In this document: positions 7,478 to 16,600 of the stretch, one piece after another
How positions within the stretch are numbered: the stretch's first letter is position 1
How the letters are laid out: every line of letters begins with the position of its first letter
Origin: DAOTWY01 sp003696565
GTDB lineage: Bacteria; Chloroflexota; Anaerolineae; Aggregatilineales; Phototrophicaceae
DNA: 24,985 bases
Reading direction: 5' to 3'
Assembly: GCA_034435635.1 (NCBI GenBank)
Contig: DAOTWY010000085.1
Location: 1-24,985, forward strand
The notes under the pieces: generated by a model
Told to the model about the DNA's origin: nothing
Seen by the model: only the letters and a program-made list of their open reading frames with translations
Database searches by the model: none
Made by a program: the position numbers and the translations under genes

Positions 7478-9184
7478 ATGTTAGTGTATAATTATGGAAG
7501 AATCGAATGGACGGAGCTTGCCAAATTGAAACCGATTTATCTTGCCTGCGAGAATCCAACCATCGATGGCTGGCGGGGTGAGCCAGATAGCCTGATTGAG
7601 GTGGAACGCCGAATCAGTCAGTCTGCCTGTGTCATGGTTGATTCTACTGTTACCCCGCGTGAGTTACACTTTGCGCATGCTTGGGGGGTGCCTATCAAAT
7701 ATGCTGAATCGCCTGATTCACCACCTACAGAAGCCAATCACATCGTCTATCACCCCTCATCGGATGACCCATTTCAGCCTTATTTATACTGGTTATATCG
7801 ACGTATTGCCGCCCATTTGATGACAGCGATCTACGCCGAAATTCCCCAAACAGATACTATCACCTGGGATGATTTATGGGGGCGCGTCATCTTGACTGGT
7901 GCAGCAGGTAGCGGCAAAACCATTACTATGTTGCGTTTTGTGAGAGATGTTATTGTCACTCGTTTACAAGACTCCTCCCATCCGTTACCGATTATCGCCC
8001 CAGCCGCTACCTGGGATAGTGATCGATACAAAACTTTAGCGCACTGGCTTGCTCATATCAGCCCATACCTGGATCAGGATGAGATACAGCGGGTTATTCA
8101 AAAAGGGGATGCACTACTGCTGTTTGATGCCTTAGAAAAACTAGGAACAACCCAGCAAGATCGCCGCAGAAGAACAACTTATGACCCGCGTCAACGCTTT
8201 ATCGAAACACTGCAACAACAAGCCAAACGCTGCCGGGCATTAATCAGCTGCCGAGAAAGTGACTATAACACCCTAGAGAAATCTATCACGGTTGAAGGCG
8301 TGGTGAAAATTCTGCCGTTGGATGAGACACAAATTGACCCAGCCTTGCCAACATGGGTACGGGAATCACGCTTGCCACAGACGATTGACTTATATCACGC
8401 AGTAGCAGCGCATCACCCACCAGATGAAACAACCGCGCTTCAGTATTATATTCAGGATCGCTTGCCGGATGATCTGCGTCGGATACTTGGTTACGTGGCT
8501 ATGCAAAACATCAGCAGTCATCTACAACATGATAACATTATCACTTATAACACATTTACTGCTGTTATCAGTGGGGATGACCGTATTCATCAAACTATGG
8601 AACAAGCTGTTCAGTGTGGAATCCTAGTAGAAGGCTTACAACAGCAAACGTTCCGTTTTGTGACCCGTGCCGTGCGGGATTTTTTGGCGACTGAAGCCGC
8701 TCTCAGTGCGATAAACGATGACGATCCAGCCATCCGCCGCATTGCTGCCAGCGTATTGGGTCAGTTGAAGCACGAGCCTGGTGTACCAGCATTGATACAG
8801 CATTTGGAAGATGATAATTTCTTAGTCAGGCGGACAGCCGCAGAGGCTCTGGGTATCATCCAAGCCAAAGTAGCCATTGATCCACTCATCCGCCTGTTGC
8901 ATGTTGATGAGTGGCTTGTGCGGCGTTATGCAGCATGGGCACTTGGGCAAATTGGGGATACTCGTGCGGTTCCGTCACTTATCCATGCATTGCAAGACCC
9001 CAGTGCGGAGGTTCGCTTCCGGGCGGCTGAAGCACTAGGGACTATTCGCTCAGATCAAGCTACCCGCGCCCTTACCAAAGCACTGAGCGATCAAAATGAA
9101 ATTGTTAGACGATTTGCCACATGGGCACTGAAACAGATTGGTACACCAGAGGCAATGATTGCACTCAGCCGCTGGAACAGTTAA
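7478..9184 (+). CDS. NACHT/STAND-type P-loop NTPase with short Rossmann-like N-terminus and HEAT repeats
   Basis: 568 residues from ATG 7478. TTG 7526 (552 residues) is a serious alternative because GGAG (7512-7515) precedes it and ATG 7478 has no ribosome site; the open frame reaches back into the kinase gene, but that part is a shadow. Residues about 18-76 form a short beta-alpha module (PIYLACENP, then ISQSACVMVDS and TPRELHFAHAWGVPI) that recalls nucleoside 2-deoxyribosyltransferase/TIR-like folds, with E62 in a plausible place; this likeness is tentative. The NTPase has Walker A GAAGSGKT (141-148), Walker B LLLFDALE (213-220), an arginine motif LISCRESDY (R259), and FRFVTRAVRDFLATEA (392-407), which matches the NACHT 'H...EYLAA' element. 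About five HEAT repeats fill residues 413-568 (VRR.AA.ALG pattern). Such proteins act as ligand-triggered switches, in some cases in phage defence. It lies 10 bases after the kinase gene. Confidence 0.8.
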   Translation: MLVYNYGRIEWTELAKLKPIYLACENPTIDGWRGEPDSLIEVERRISQSACVMVDSTVTPRELHFAHAWGVPIKYAESPDSPPTEANHIVYHPSSDDPFQPYLYWLYRRIAAHLMTAIYAEIPQTDTITWDDLWGRVILTGAAGSGKTITMLRFVRDVIVTRLQDSSHPLPIIAPAATWDSDRYKTLAHWLAHISPYLDQDEIQRVIQKGDALLLFDALEKLGTTQQDRRRRTTYDPRQRFIETLQQQAKRCRALISCRESDYNTLEKSITVEGVVKILPLDETQIDPALPTWVRESRLPQTIDLYHAVAAHHPPDETTALQYYIQDRLPDDLRRILGYVAMQNISSHLQHDNIITYNTFTAVISGDDRIHQTMEQAVQCGILVEGLQQQTFRFVTRAVRDFLATEAALSAINDDDPAIRRIAASVLGQLKHEPGVPALIQHLEDDNFLVRRTAAEALGIIQAKVAIDPLIRLLHVDEWLVRRYAAWALGQIGDTRAVPSLIHALQDPSAEVRFRAAEALGTIRSDQATRALTKALSDQNEIVRRFATWALKQIGTPEAMIALSRWNS

Positions 9185-9209
9185 CTGTTATCTTAAGAAA
9201 GAGCCTGTT

Positions 9210-9629
9210 ATGCCGATTATCTGTAAACAAAGTTTAGCAACAAAATTAATTCTGCCAGGGATTGTTGCGATTGTCGCTATTTTGAACGTATTAGGCGTGT
9301 TAAACAACCCGCCAGTTATTTGGGTAATCCTCATTTTAGTTATGCCCCTAACATTAGTAACCTCACCAGATTTCACGGTACAAGAGGATGGTTTGGTTGT
9401 GCATTTTCCGTGGGGAAATCAATTTAACCCTTGGGAGACGGTACGTGTCATAAAAACACCGGTCAATGTGCGGATTTTTGCCCCGAATTTAAGTATGTTT
9501 AATTGGCTTATTGGGTTTGGACGCTCATCATTTGTGGTGACGCGCCTTGGACGCAGCAATTATGATGAGGCAGTTCAAGCTATTTGTGAACGCCTGCCCA
9601 AAGAGAAAATCCGCAAGACACGTTATTAA
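9210..9629 (+). CDS. Small two-helix membrane protein with PH-like C-terminal domain
   Basis: 139 residues from ATG 9210, with AAAGAG about 6 bases upstream; an in-frame ATG at 9159 lies inside the NACHT gene and is rejected. Two hydrophobic segments (about 13-31 and 35-52) form a helical hairpin, and the remainder (FTVQEDGLVVHFPWG to WETVRVIKTPV, then SSFVVTRLG and a terminal helix) looks like the bacterial PH-like (bPH, YdbS/YdbT-type) beta domain ending in an amphipathic helix. The reading is based on the pattern, not on a specific match. It starts 25 bases after the NACHT gene, so the two are probably co-transcribed. Function unknown; a membrane partner of the NTPase is possible but unproven. 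Confidence 0.65.
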   Translation: MPIICKQSLATKLILPGIVAIVAILNVLGVLNNPPVIWVILILVMPLTLVTSPDFTVQEDGLVVHFPWGNQFNPWETVRVIKTPVNVRIFAPNLSMFNWLIGFGRSSFVVTRLGRSNYDEAVQAICERLPKEKIRKTRY

Positions 9630-9806
9630 TTGCTCATTCATGGTAATATGCATAGGGATAAATTCCGCACGCTCGTGTTTGGTCGCCCCATTCATAAGAT
9701 GGATAGCCATTTATCCCTTAGCAATGTGGAGATGATCCAATTATCCTTAAAAGAGCATTATCCTACGATGGATATGCACATGATATAAAAATACACAGGA
9801 GAGTCG
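9630..9806 (+). repeat. Non-coding gap with short inverted and direct repeats before mscS-like gene
   Basis: This 177-base gap has no credible gene. It holds a 10-bp perfect inverted repeat, AGGGATAAAT (9654-9663) and ATTTATCCCT (9709-9718), two copies of GATGGATA (9698-9705, 9767-9774) and two of ATTATCCT (9740-9747, 9757-9764; 17 bases apart). The arms are too distant for a simple hairpin terminator; a regulator binding region for the channel gene is possible. Confidence 0.4.
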
Positions 9807-11051
9807 ATGATTTTAAACGAAATTGAGTTGTATAACGAATTACCGCCGTTTGTTCAAACGCTTATTATCCGTTTCATTCAACTGATTTTAATTTTATTGC
9901 TCATCATTGTGCTGCGGCGAGTGTTGACCTGGATTGTGATACGTCCGTTACGTCGCCTAGTTAAGCGCACTAACTTTGATTATGATGACGTTATCCTGCA
10001 ATCCATGATGACCCCTATGCGCTTGGCTATTATTGCCATAGCAATCTCAATCAGTGTGCAGATGTTTAATATTGGCGATGGCTTGGATCGCTTTATGGGC
10101 ATCATCGCCCGTACATTAATCATCATAGCCCTATTGATGGGGTTATTCAAACTGGTTGATGTTTTAATGCCCACTAGCACACGGATGTCGCGCGTGACCG
10201 GCATTCAACTAGATGACCGGCTCATTCCATTTTTACGCACAGGGCTAAAACTAGTTGTGATCGCGCTGGGGATTGTCATTGTGTTGCAAGAATGGGGTTA
10301 TGATGTCAGTGGGTTGATCGCCGGTTTAGGGTTAGGTGGTTTGGCGTTTTCGTTAGCAGCACAAGATACTGTTTCAAACCTGTTTGGCTTTGCCGCCATC
10401 GTCAGCGATAATCCCTTTAAAGTTGGGGAATATATCAAAACACCGGATGTAGAAGGGATTGTGGAGCATGTTGGTTTGCGTTCCACCCGTGTCCGTCAAT
10501 TAGATCAAGCCGTCGTTTATGTACCCAATAATAAACTAGCTAGTAGTGCTATTCTAAACTGGTCTCGTTTGAGTAAACGCCGCCTAGACTATGTTTTGGG
10601 CATCACCTATGATGCGTCTAGCGGGCAAATGCGTGTCCTGCTGCATCGCATCCGCGAGATGCTAAAATCTCAAGAATTGGTTGATCCTGATTCTGTTGTT
10701 GTGTATTTTGTGGAATTTGGTGCAAGTTCATTAGATATTCTCATCCGTTGTTATATCTATCTATCAGATTGGGCAGAGTTCCAGGCGGAAAAAGAACGCC
10801 TGCATTTGCTGGTGATGGATATTGTGAATGACCTGAATATGAGCATCGCATTCCCCAGTATGTCACTTTATGTAGAAAACTTGCCACCTATCACCAGTGA
10901 GTTTGACGTGGAAAAGCCGAAAAGTCCTAAGCTTTCCCCGCGTGAACAGGCATTGATGCATGGGCATGCGCTAGACGAGCCATCACAAGTTAAGGCAAAC
11001 GAACCGGAAGAAGGCAACATCACCGGACAGCAAGACGAAGGCGATAAATAA
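9807..11051 (+). CDS. MscS-family small-conductance mechanosensitive channel
   Basis: 414 residues, with AGGAG (9797-9801) five bases before ATG. Hydrophobic helices lie at about 16-47, 70-88, 97-120 and 143-162, followed by the pore helix 165-197 (GLIAGLGLGGLAFSLAAQD), whose Gly/Ala packing pattern is diagnostic of MscS. The beta domain follows (NPFKVGEYI, GIVEHVGLRSTRVR, VYVPNNKLASSAILNWS at about 203-253), then the alpha/beta vestibule with the DYVLGITYDA strand. The last 45 or so residues are polar and acidic, rich in E, D, Q and K, and probably disordered. It opens under membrane tension to release solutes during hypo-osmotic shock. Compared with E. coli MscS (286 residues) it has extra N-terminal helices. 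Expressed from its own leader; convergent with the oxidase gene. Confidence 0.93.
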   Translation: MILNEIELYNELPPFVQTLIIRFIQLILILLLIIVLRRVLTWIVIRPLRRLVKRTNFDYDDVILQSMMTPMRLAIIAIAISISVQMFNIGDGLDRFMGIIARTLIIIALLMGLFKLVDVLMPTSTRMSRVTGIQLDDRLIPFLRTGLKLVVIALGIVIVLQEWGYDVSGLIAGLGLGGLAFSLAAQDTVSNLFGFAAIVSDNPFKVGEYIKTPDVEGIVEHVGLRSTRVRQLDQAVVYVPNNKLASSAILNWSRLSKRRLDYVLGITYDASSGQMRVLLHRIREMLKSQELVDPDSVVVYFVEFGASSLDILIRCYIYLSDWAEFQAEKERLHLLVMDIVNDLNMSIAFPSMSLYVENLPPITSEFDVEKPKSPKLSPREQALMHGHALDEPSQVKANEPEEGNITGQQDEGDK

Positions 11052-11098
11052 GCAGCAACCCTAAGCAGCCAGGTATTCTAAACATCATCCTGCTGCTA
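11052..11098. terminator. Possible weak stem between convergent genes
   Basis: AGCAGCA (11052-11058) can pair with TGCTGCT (11091-11097) across a 32-base loop in the gap between the channel gene and the oppositely oriented oxidase gene. No T-run on either side. It overlaps the oxidase stop codon. Weak support. Confidence 0.25.
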
Positions 11099-12697
11099 GT
11101 TGATCAATTTGCCAGGGTTCATCATCCCGTCTGGATCAAAATGCTTGATTAACGCTTGCAATGCCTTAATCCCTAACTCCCCTTTTTCAGCCTGAAGATA
11201 CGGCGCATGATCTATCCCCACGCCGTGTTGATGGCTGATTGTCCCGCCTAGGCGCACAATCGCCTCACTGGCAGCGGATTTCATGGCGTGCCAGCGAGCA
11301 AGCATCACATCCTTATCTGGATGCAGCCGGAACACATAGCTGGTATAAATACTAGTGCCATAAGAATATAGATGAGAGAGATGTGTAAACACGTGGATCG
11401 GTTCATCAAACGCTGCCATCGCCTCTTGAAGGGCAGATTCAATAGCTTGGATCATCCGAGGGGTTGTCGTCCAATCGGTCGCTGTTTCTAGGGTATCAAC
11501 CCCGTAGCCTTTTTCCCATAATGTATTGCGTAGATAGGGGGTTTTAAAGCGTCCTTTACGCCAAGTTTCTCCAAAAATTTTACCAATCCCAAGATGTACA
11601 CCACTGTGCTTTTTGGCAATCGTGTGAGTTCTGCGGATAGCTACCCGCCCGATGGCGCGCGTCCCGGTATAGCCATAAATTAGCATCGCCTTTTGATCTG
11701 TGATTCCGCGCCAGGCAAGCACACGCTCTAACTGGTGAATGAGAGACGGCTTACCAGCGAGTGCCAGGTTGGTCATCGTCTCTGTTGCAGTGGAAAGACG
11801 TAACATAGAAAGCGGCACCCGCGCCTGAACAATCTCTCTCACAGCAGCCATCCCATGGTCAAAGCTTGGGAAAAACACCGCATAAAAGTTTTCTTGTTCT
11901 GGCTGAGGAGAAACGCGCACCGTCGCTTCGGTGATGATCCCCATCCGCCCTTCAGACCCAAGTATGACTTCACGCAAGTCTGGTCCTGTTGCAGAAGCAG
12001 GATGTGCGGCAGGGAGACGGATTTCCCCCAGTGGTGTTTGAACAGTGCCACCGGCAAACAGCCGTTCAATCCGCCCATAATGTAGCGATTGTTGCCCACT
12101 GGAACGTGTAGCAATCCACCCGCCTAAGGTAGCATACTCAAATGATTGCGGAAAGTGCCCTAATGTCAAGCCACGCGCACGGAGTTGAGCTTCTAAATCA
12201 GGTCCATTGATGCCCGCGCCAAAGGTTGCTAGCTGTGAGGTGGAATCCAACGCAAGCAGTTGGTTCATCCGCCCCATGTCCACCGTTAACACAGGGGTAT
12301 CACTTGATATAGGGTTGATATGCCCTGCGACACTTGTCCCCCCGCCATAAGGGATAAGGCGTACCCCTGTGCTTTTGGCATAAGCAATTAAATCTTTCAC
12401 ATCGTCATCCGTAAGCGGATAGGCGACTCCATCTGGCAGGGTATCAAGATGACCGCTGCGGAGCGCGACCCAATCCGGGAAGCTCTGCCCACGGGCATGA
12501 CGGATGCGTTCGATAGGGTCTGTTGTCACTAATGGGTGTGCCGCCAATCGAGAGGGCGGTACGCGCTTAGCGATATCTGCGAGGTGCGCATCTTGGGTGG
12601 GCTGGCTTGCCCCTAACCAGCGTTCTAGGTGTGCATCTGCCCCTTTGGGTAGTGGATGATGGTGATTCTCATCCCCCCAACCGTTCCAACGTCTCAT
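11096..12697 (-). CDS. FAD-linked oxidase resembling alkyldihydroxyacetonephosphate synthase (AGPS)
   Basis: 533 residues; ATG at 12697 is chosen because AAGAG lies about 6 bases upstream and the longer frame from 12748 runs into fadR. It has the vanillyl-alcohol-oxidase type FAD domain: PDGVAYPLTDDDVKDLIAYA (88-107), PYGGGTSV (116-123), GAGINGPDLE (160-169) and TLGHFPQSFEYATLGGWIAT (178-197). The stretch GHFPQS, GGWIATRSSG and YGRIE is the AGPS signature, and SHQHGVGIDHAPYL (488-501) with the closing FDPDGMMNPGKL covers the catalytic histidine loop. AGPS exchanges the acyl chain of acyl-DHAP for a fatty alcohol in ether-lipid synthesis; related bacterial proteins may instead oxidise hydroxy acids or other alcohols, so the exact substrate is open. 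No signal peptide. Second gene of an operon with fadR, 23 bases downstream of it. Confidence 0.85.
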   Translation of the reverse strand: MRRWNGWGDENHHHPLPKGADAHLERWLGASQPTQDAHLADIAKRVPPSRLAAHPLVTTDPIERIRHARGQSFPDWVALRSGHLDTLPDGVAYPLTDDDVKDLIAYAKSTGVRLIPYGGGTSVAGHINPISSDTPVLTVDMGRMNQLLALDSTSQLATFGAGINGPDLEAQLRARGLTLGHFPQSFEYATLGGWIATRSSGQQSLHYGRIERLFAGGTVQTPLGEIRLPAAHPASATGPDLREVILGSEGRMGIITEATVRVSPQPEQENFYAVFFPSFDHGMAAVREIVQARVPLSMLRLSTATETMTNLALAGKPSLIHQLERVLAWRGITDQKAMLIYGYTGTRAIGRVAIRRTHTIAKKHSGVHLGIGKIFGETWRKGRFKTPYLRNTLWEKGYGVDTLETATDWTTTPRMIQAIESALQEAMAAFDEPIHVFTHLSHLYSYGTSIYTSYVFRLHPDKDVMLARWHAMKSAASEAIVRLGGTISHQHGVGIDHAPYLQAEKGELGIKALQALIKHFDPDGMMNPGKLIN

Positions 12698-12720
12698 AGT
12701 AATCTCTTGCCTCTTGATGG

Positions 12721-13401
12721 TTAACTTGTCTGATGAATCATTTCCCATAATGTGATGCTAGCTGCCATCACACGTTGAGTTAATGCGGCGGCTTCGTCTA
12801 CATCGCCGGCTTGTACATGAGATAACAACTCTGCGTAAAATGCTGCGGATGCCTGCCGCGCAACATCATGCTGAAAGTAATGCGTCTCTGCCAGGTATTC
12901 ATAAAAATCAGCAAATCCATTGAGGATCAAAGCATAAATTGGGTTGCCGGATTGCACTGTTAAAGTATGGTGTAACTGCCAGTCATAATGTGCATAAGCG
13001 TGAGGAGTATCTGGCAGGGTTTTGTGCGCTTTTAATACAGAGATGAGAACGTGAGGCGCGTTCATGATGGCTAAGCGAGTATAGGATGGTGCAAGATCAA
13101 GCCGAACTTGCAACAAATTTGGCACGAAATCCGGCGGCAGGTCACGACTGTATTGCACAATACCATTTAACACGTTCAAGCCGCCTTCATGTAGATAGTT
13201 CCGCACAAGGGTTGATTTACCATGCTGAATGATTAACCAGCCATCTGCTTCTAGGCGACGGAGGGCTTCTCGTAATGTCGGGCGTGTCACACCAAGCTGA
13301 GCGGCGAGGTCACGCTCACCAGGCAAAGCAGTACCAACCGGATACTCACCGCGGACGATAGCAGTGATAAGAGCTTGCTGGGCGTGGTCAATTGGTCTCA
13401 T
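12721..13401 (-). CDS. fadR: FadR-type acyl-CoA-responsive GntR regulator
   Basis: 226 residues. The N-terminal winged helix (about 5-68) contains PGERDLAAQLGVTRPTLREA and IQHGKST. The DNA-contacting residues known from E. coli FadR (R35, R45, R49, H65) are all kept at offset 5 (R30, R40, R44, H60). The C-terminal part follows E. coli FadR closely, not the broader FCD group: GLNVLNGI, SGNPIYALILNG (151-162), HYF (174-176), and S215 and W219 at the places of the acyl-CoA-contacting S219 and W223. FadR binds DNA as a dimer and lets go when long-chain acyl-CoA binds. The operator seen upstream fits this specificity, so auto-repression of the fadR-oxidase operon is likely. FadR of this type is best known from Gammaproteobacteria; presence here may reflect transfer or a wider spread. 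Confidence 0.9.
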   Translation of the reverse strand: MRPIDHAQQALITAIVRGEYPVGTALPGERDLAAQLGVTRPTLREALRRLEADGWLIIQHGKSTLVRNYLHEGGLNVLNGIVQYSRDLPPDFVPNLLQVRLDLAPSYTRLAIMNAPHVLISVLKAHKTLPDTPHAYAHYDWQLHHTLTVQSGNPIYALILNGFADFYEYLAETHYFQHDVARQASAAFYAELLSHVQAGDVDEAAALTQRVMAASITLWEMIHQTS

Positions 13402-13488
13402 AACGTGTTCCTAATAACTTAATTCCCCCTAAGAAGTTAATCACACATCTAACGTATGGGGATTTGTTCTCTCACATGTCGCTATATC

Positions 13489-13511
13489 ATCAACTGGTCA
13501 GACCAGTTGAT
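13489..13511. promoter_or_regulatory. Perfect 23-bp palindromic FadR-type operator
   Basis: The arms ATCAACTGGTC and GACCAGTTGAT are exact reverse complements around A13500. The core AACTGGTCAGACCAGTT (13492-13508) fits the TGGTnnnACCA pattern of FadR-family operators, including the E. coli fad sites. It begins at about +1 of the predicted minus-strand start point, where a bound dimer would block transcription of fadR. It is also about 45 bases upstream of the -35 of the plus-strand DUF11 gene. Confidence 0.85.
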
Positions 13512-13517
13512 AAACTT

Positions 13518-13547
13518 ATTATCGCATGAGATTTTAGTCCCTGTCAA
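13518..13547 (-). promoter_or_regulatory. Sigma-70-like promoter of the fadR-oxidase operon
   Basis: On the minus strand, a consensus -35 TTGACA (13547-13542), an 18-base spacer and GATAAT (13523-13518). The start point should fall near 13511, giving a leader of about 110 bases that begins with the FadR-type palindrome. Confidence 0.7.
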
Positions 13548-13557
13548 CAAGCAAAAG

Positions 13558-13585
13558 TTGCGGTTCATTACAGGATGCGGATAAT
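13558..13585 (+). promoter_or_regulatory. Candidate promoter of the DUF11 surface-protein gene
   Basis: TTGCGG (13558-13563), 16 bases, GATAAT (13580-13585). It would start transcription about 40 bases before ATG 13632 and overlaps the upstream in-frame ATG at 13575, which supports the later start. Confidence 0.45.
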
Positions 13586-13631
13586 CAGGGCAACCCTTAT
13601 CAATCATAGAGTTATTAAGTGGGGGAATTAT

Positions 13632-16600
13632 ATGTCTAAGGTTTATACGGTTTTGACGCTGGTGGTTTGCCTCGGCGTATTTGGGCTTTCTGTTGTTTTG
13701 GCGGTGCCGGTGCCAAATTTAACGCTGAACGTTCCCTCTGCACCGTCAATTGGCGAAGCGTTCACCTTTACGGCGGTGTTTCAAAATACTGGCACAACGC
13801 CCGGTTATGGTCCATTTGTGGATATGGTCTTACCAGCGACAGGGGCAGATGGCAATGATGGCGTAACGTTTATTAGTGCACAATATCTGAGCATCCCATT
13901 ACAGGCAGATGTGCAGACCTTCCCGGCAGGCGGATGTGTCTCGCACCCATTTGCGCGGGATACCAGCAACCAACGCTTGGATGTCTGTGGAACACCCGGC
14001 GATCAACTGGTGACAATACGACTGCCCTTTGGGTCATTTGTGCCATCTCAACCGCCAGTAGAAATTGAAGTGACAGCACAGATGAGCAACTTAGCGGATG
14101 TTGGGACGGCATTGGCTATTCAGGCACGGGCTGGGTTTGAATTTGGTGCAGACCCATTACGCAACCCTTGTTGTGATCCGGTTGTTGTCTTTCCGATTGA
14201 AGCGGATACATCATTATGGGGCAGTACGAGCTTTACCCCGGCATTAATTGGCGCAAGCAAAACCAGTACGGCTGAGGAACGCGGTACAGAAACAGCTGTT
14301 GGAGCTAATTTTGTATATCAATACACCATCAACATGAACATCCCAGACGGCGTGACGGTGAATAATTTCCAGGTGATTGATGACCTGGCGAATATGCTGG
14401 TTTTCGTCAGCTTGGACGATGTGCTTGTCAATGGCGTGTCAACCGGCGCGTATACTGCCACATTACCCCCCACCGGTGCCCCACAAAACCCACCCAATAA
14501 CCACCTGAGCATCACCTTGACGAATCCCATTACTGGGACACTTGCCGACGACGATGTACAAGTCGTGTTTTCTTATTATGTGGCAGAGGTGGATGCAGAC
14601 GGCAATCCAACCATTGATGTATCCGGCGAACGCTTGATCCAAAATACAGTTAGTGCAGCGGGGGATTGGATTCCAGCGGATGCACGTGATGATGCTTTTT
14701 CCGGTTCGTTACCTTGCCCAGTATGTGGTGCGGCACCGCTTCATGCGTTGTGGGCGCGTGCGATGGCATTACAAAAAGATAGTGCGGTTTTTATTGATAA
14801 CGGTGTGCCAGGTGTTAACCCTGGGGACATTGTGCAAAACACTATTGTGTTTCAGCTAGCGGATAACTTCACAGCGGCTTCATTGATAATAGAGGATATC
14901 TTTACCGATGGCTTGGCGTTTCATGATTCATCTCCTGGATGCACCCCAAGTTATAACATCACAGATTCTAACGGCACCTCCACAGGGGCATTTACAATTG
15001 GTAGTGATTTGACGATAACATCACCATTTGACGCACAGGGACGCACACAACTGTTGTTTGACGTTAGTGCTGCGTTGGGAGGTGGTTCTATGGTGGGGGG
15101 TAATGGTGCAGACGGTACAATCACCTATTGCACGGTTATCTTAGATGATTTCCTCGCGCCTGTCCCTGGTAACACACCCGGCGTTGACCTTGGGGATACC
15201 CTCAGCAATGAGGCAAATGTTCAAGGGCAATTGACAGGCACAAATCCAGGTGATCCGATTATTCCAAATTTTAGAGAGGAAACCGGCGCGGACTTGGAGA
15301 TTGAAAACGGTGTTCCCTCCAAAGTGATTTATGCCGTGAATGGGGTGCCTTGTGGTGTGCCTTGTGAGCTAGACCCCGGCGATTTGGTGACGTATCGGAT
15401 TACGTATGATTTGCCAACAAGCGATTTTGATGAGCTAACATTGACGGATTTCTTACCGCTTCCGGTATTTGCCATCAGTTCAATGACGTTTAATGACATA
15501 ATCAGCGGCACTGCGCCGGGCGAAAACAATGCACAGTTTGGACCTGGCGATTCATTCCGTGCGCTTTCTGGCATTGTGCCAAGCGTGCTGATTGATTCTG
15601 TGAACAATACCGTGACGTTTGACTATGGCAGTTATGACCATCCCACAACAGTTTCTTCCACGATAGATATTCTGTTTACAGTGCGGACGACAAATGAGCC
15701 TTTTGCCCATGATCTGACATTGGTTAATCAATTGATGGCGAATGAACAGAATTCGTTTAATGTGACAGCGCAAGGTGTGGCGGCAACCGCGTTTGGCATC
15801 CGGCAACCATTTTTACGGGTGCGCAAAGGTGTTGTTGGCACAGATAACCCTGGTTCACAAATTACGCCGTCATTACCGCTACCGTTTGCGCCGCCTGGTG
15901 ATCCTGGCGCACCCTGGAGCGGGACGATCAATTCTCAACTTTTGGATGGCACCGACATCAACGCGGATGTGTTCAATGCTGATAATGGCGATTTAATCCG
16001 CTTTGCCATCATCATAGAAAATGTGGGGGATAGTCCAGAAGGCGCGTTTGACATCATCGTGCGGGATATTTTAGAACCAGGGTTTGCTATCCCACCCGGT
16101 GGAATTAATTTGACAGTACGGCGCGGGGATGGCACTGTGTTGAGTTTTAACGGTAACGAACTGGATTTGTTCAGCACGGGTATTGAGTTAGTTGATCCAA
16201 ACGCTACAGAAGGGGTTTGCCAAACATATGACCTAACCAGTGGCGGCAACATCGTCGTATTGACCTATGATTTGTTGGTACAAACCGACACAGATGCCTT
16301 TGGTAGACTGACCAACACCGCCGGTGTAACACAATATACCTATGCAGACGGCTTGGGCGCAACAGCGAACTTTGTCAGTGATGGGCAGGTTTATGCAGAT
16401 GGTGCGGATGTCAATGGTGATGCGCCAGCTGTCAATATTTTTGACCCGGCTATCAGTAAGATCGGCTTTTTATTGCCCGGTCAATTGGGTATAGAAGGCG
16501 AGCAAGTGGAGTGGATCATCACCATCACCAACCCCAGTAACGTAACGGGATATGATGTCACAATTTCGGATACGTTGCGTCCAGAGCTTCGGCTGGATCG

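Noticed and set aside
7487..7492. TATAAT as a promoter for the NACHT gene
   Set aside because: It has no fitting -35 and lies within the probable coding region (YN codons). It is noted only because it would suit the alternative TTG start at 7526.
9528..9735. Short open frames between the PH-like protein and the channel gene
   Set aside because: They mostly overlap the PH-like gene, have no ribosome site and show no protein-like pattern.
11839..12114. Open frames on both strands within the AGPS-like gene
   Set aside because: Shadow frames of a well-conserved coding region; no domain pattern.
13830..13844. An internal LPATG in the DUF11 protein (residues 67-71)
   Set aside because: It is near the N-terminus within a beta-domain, where sortase signals do not act.
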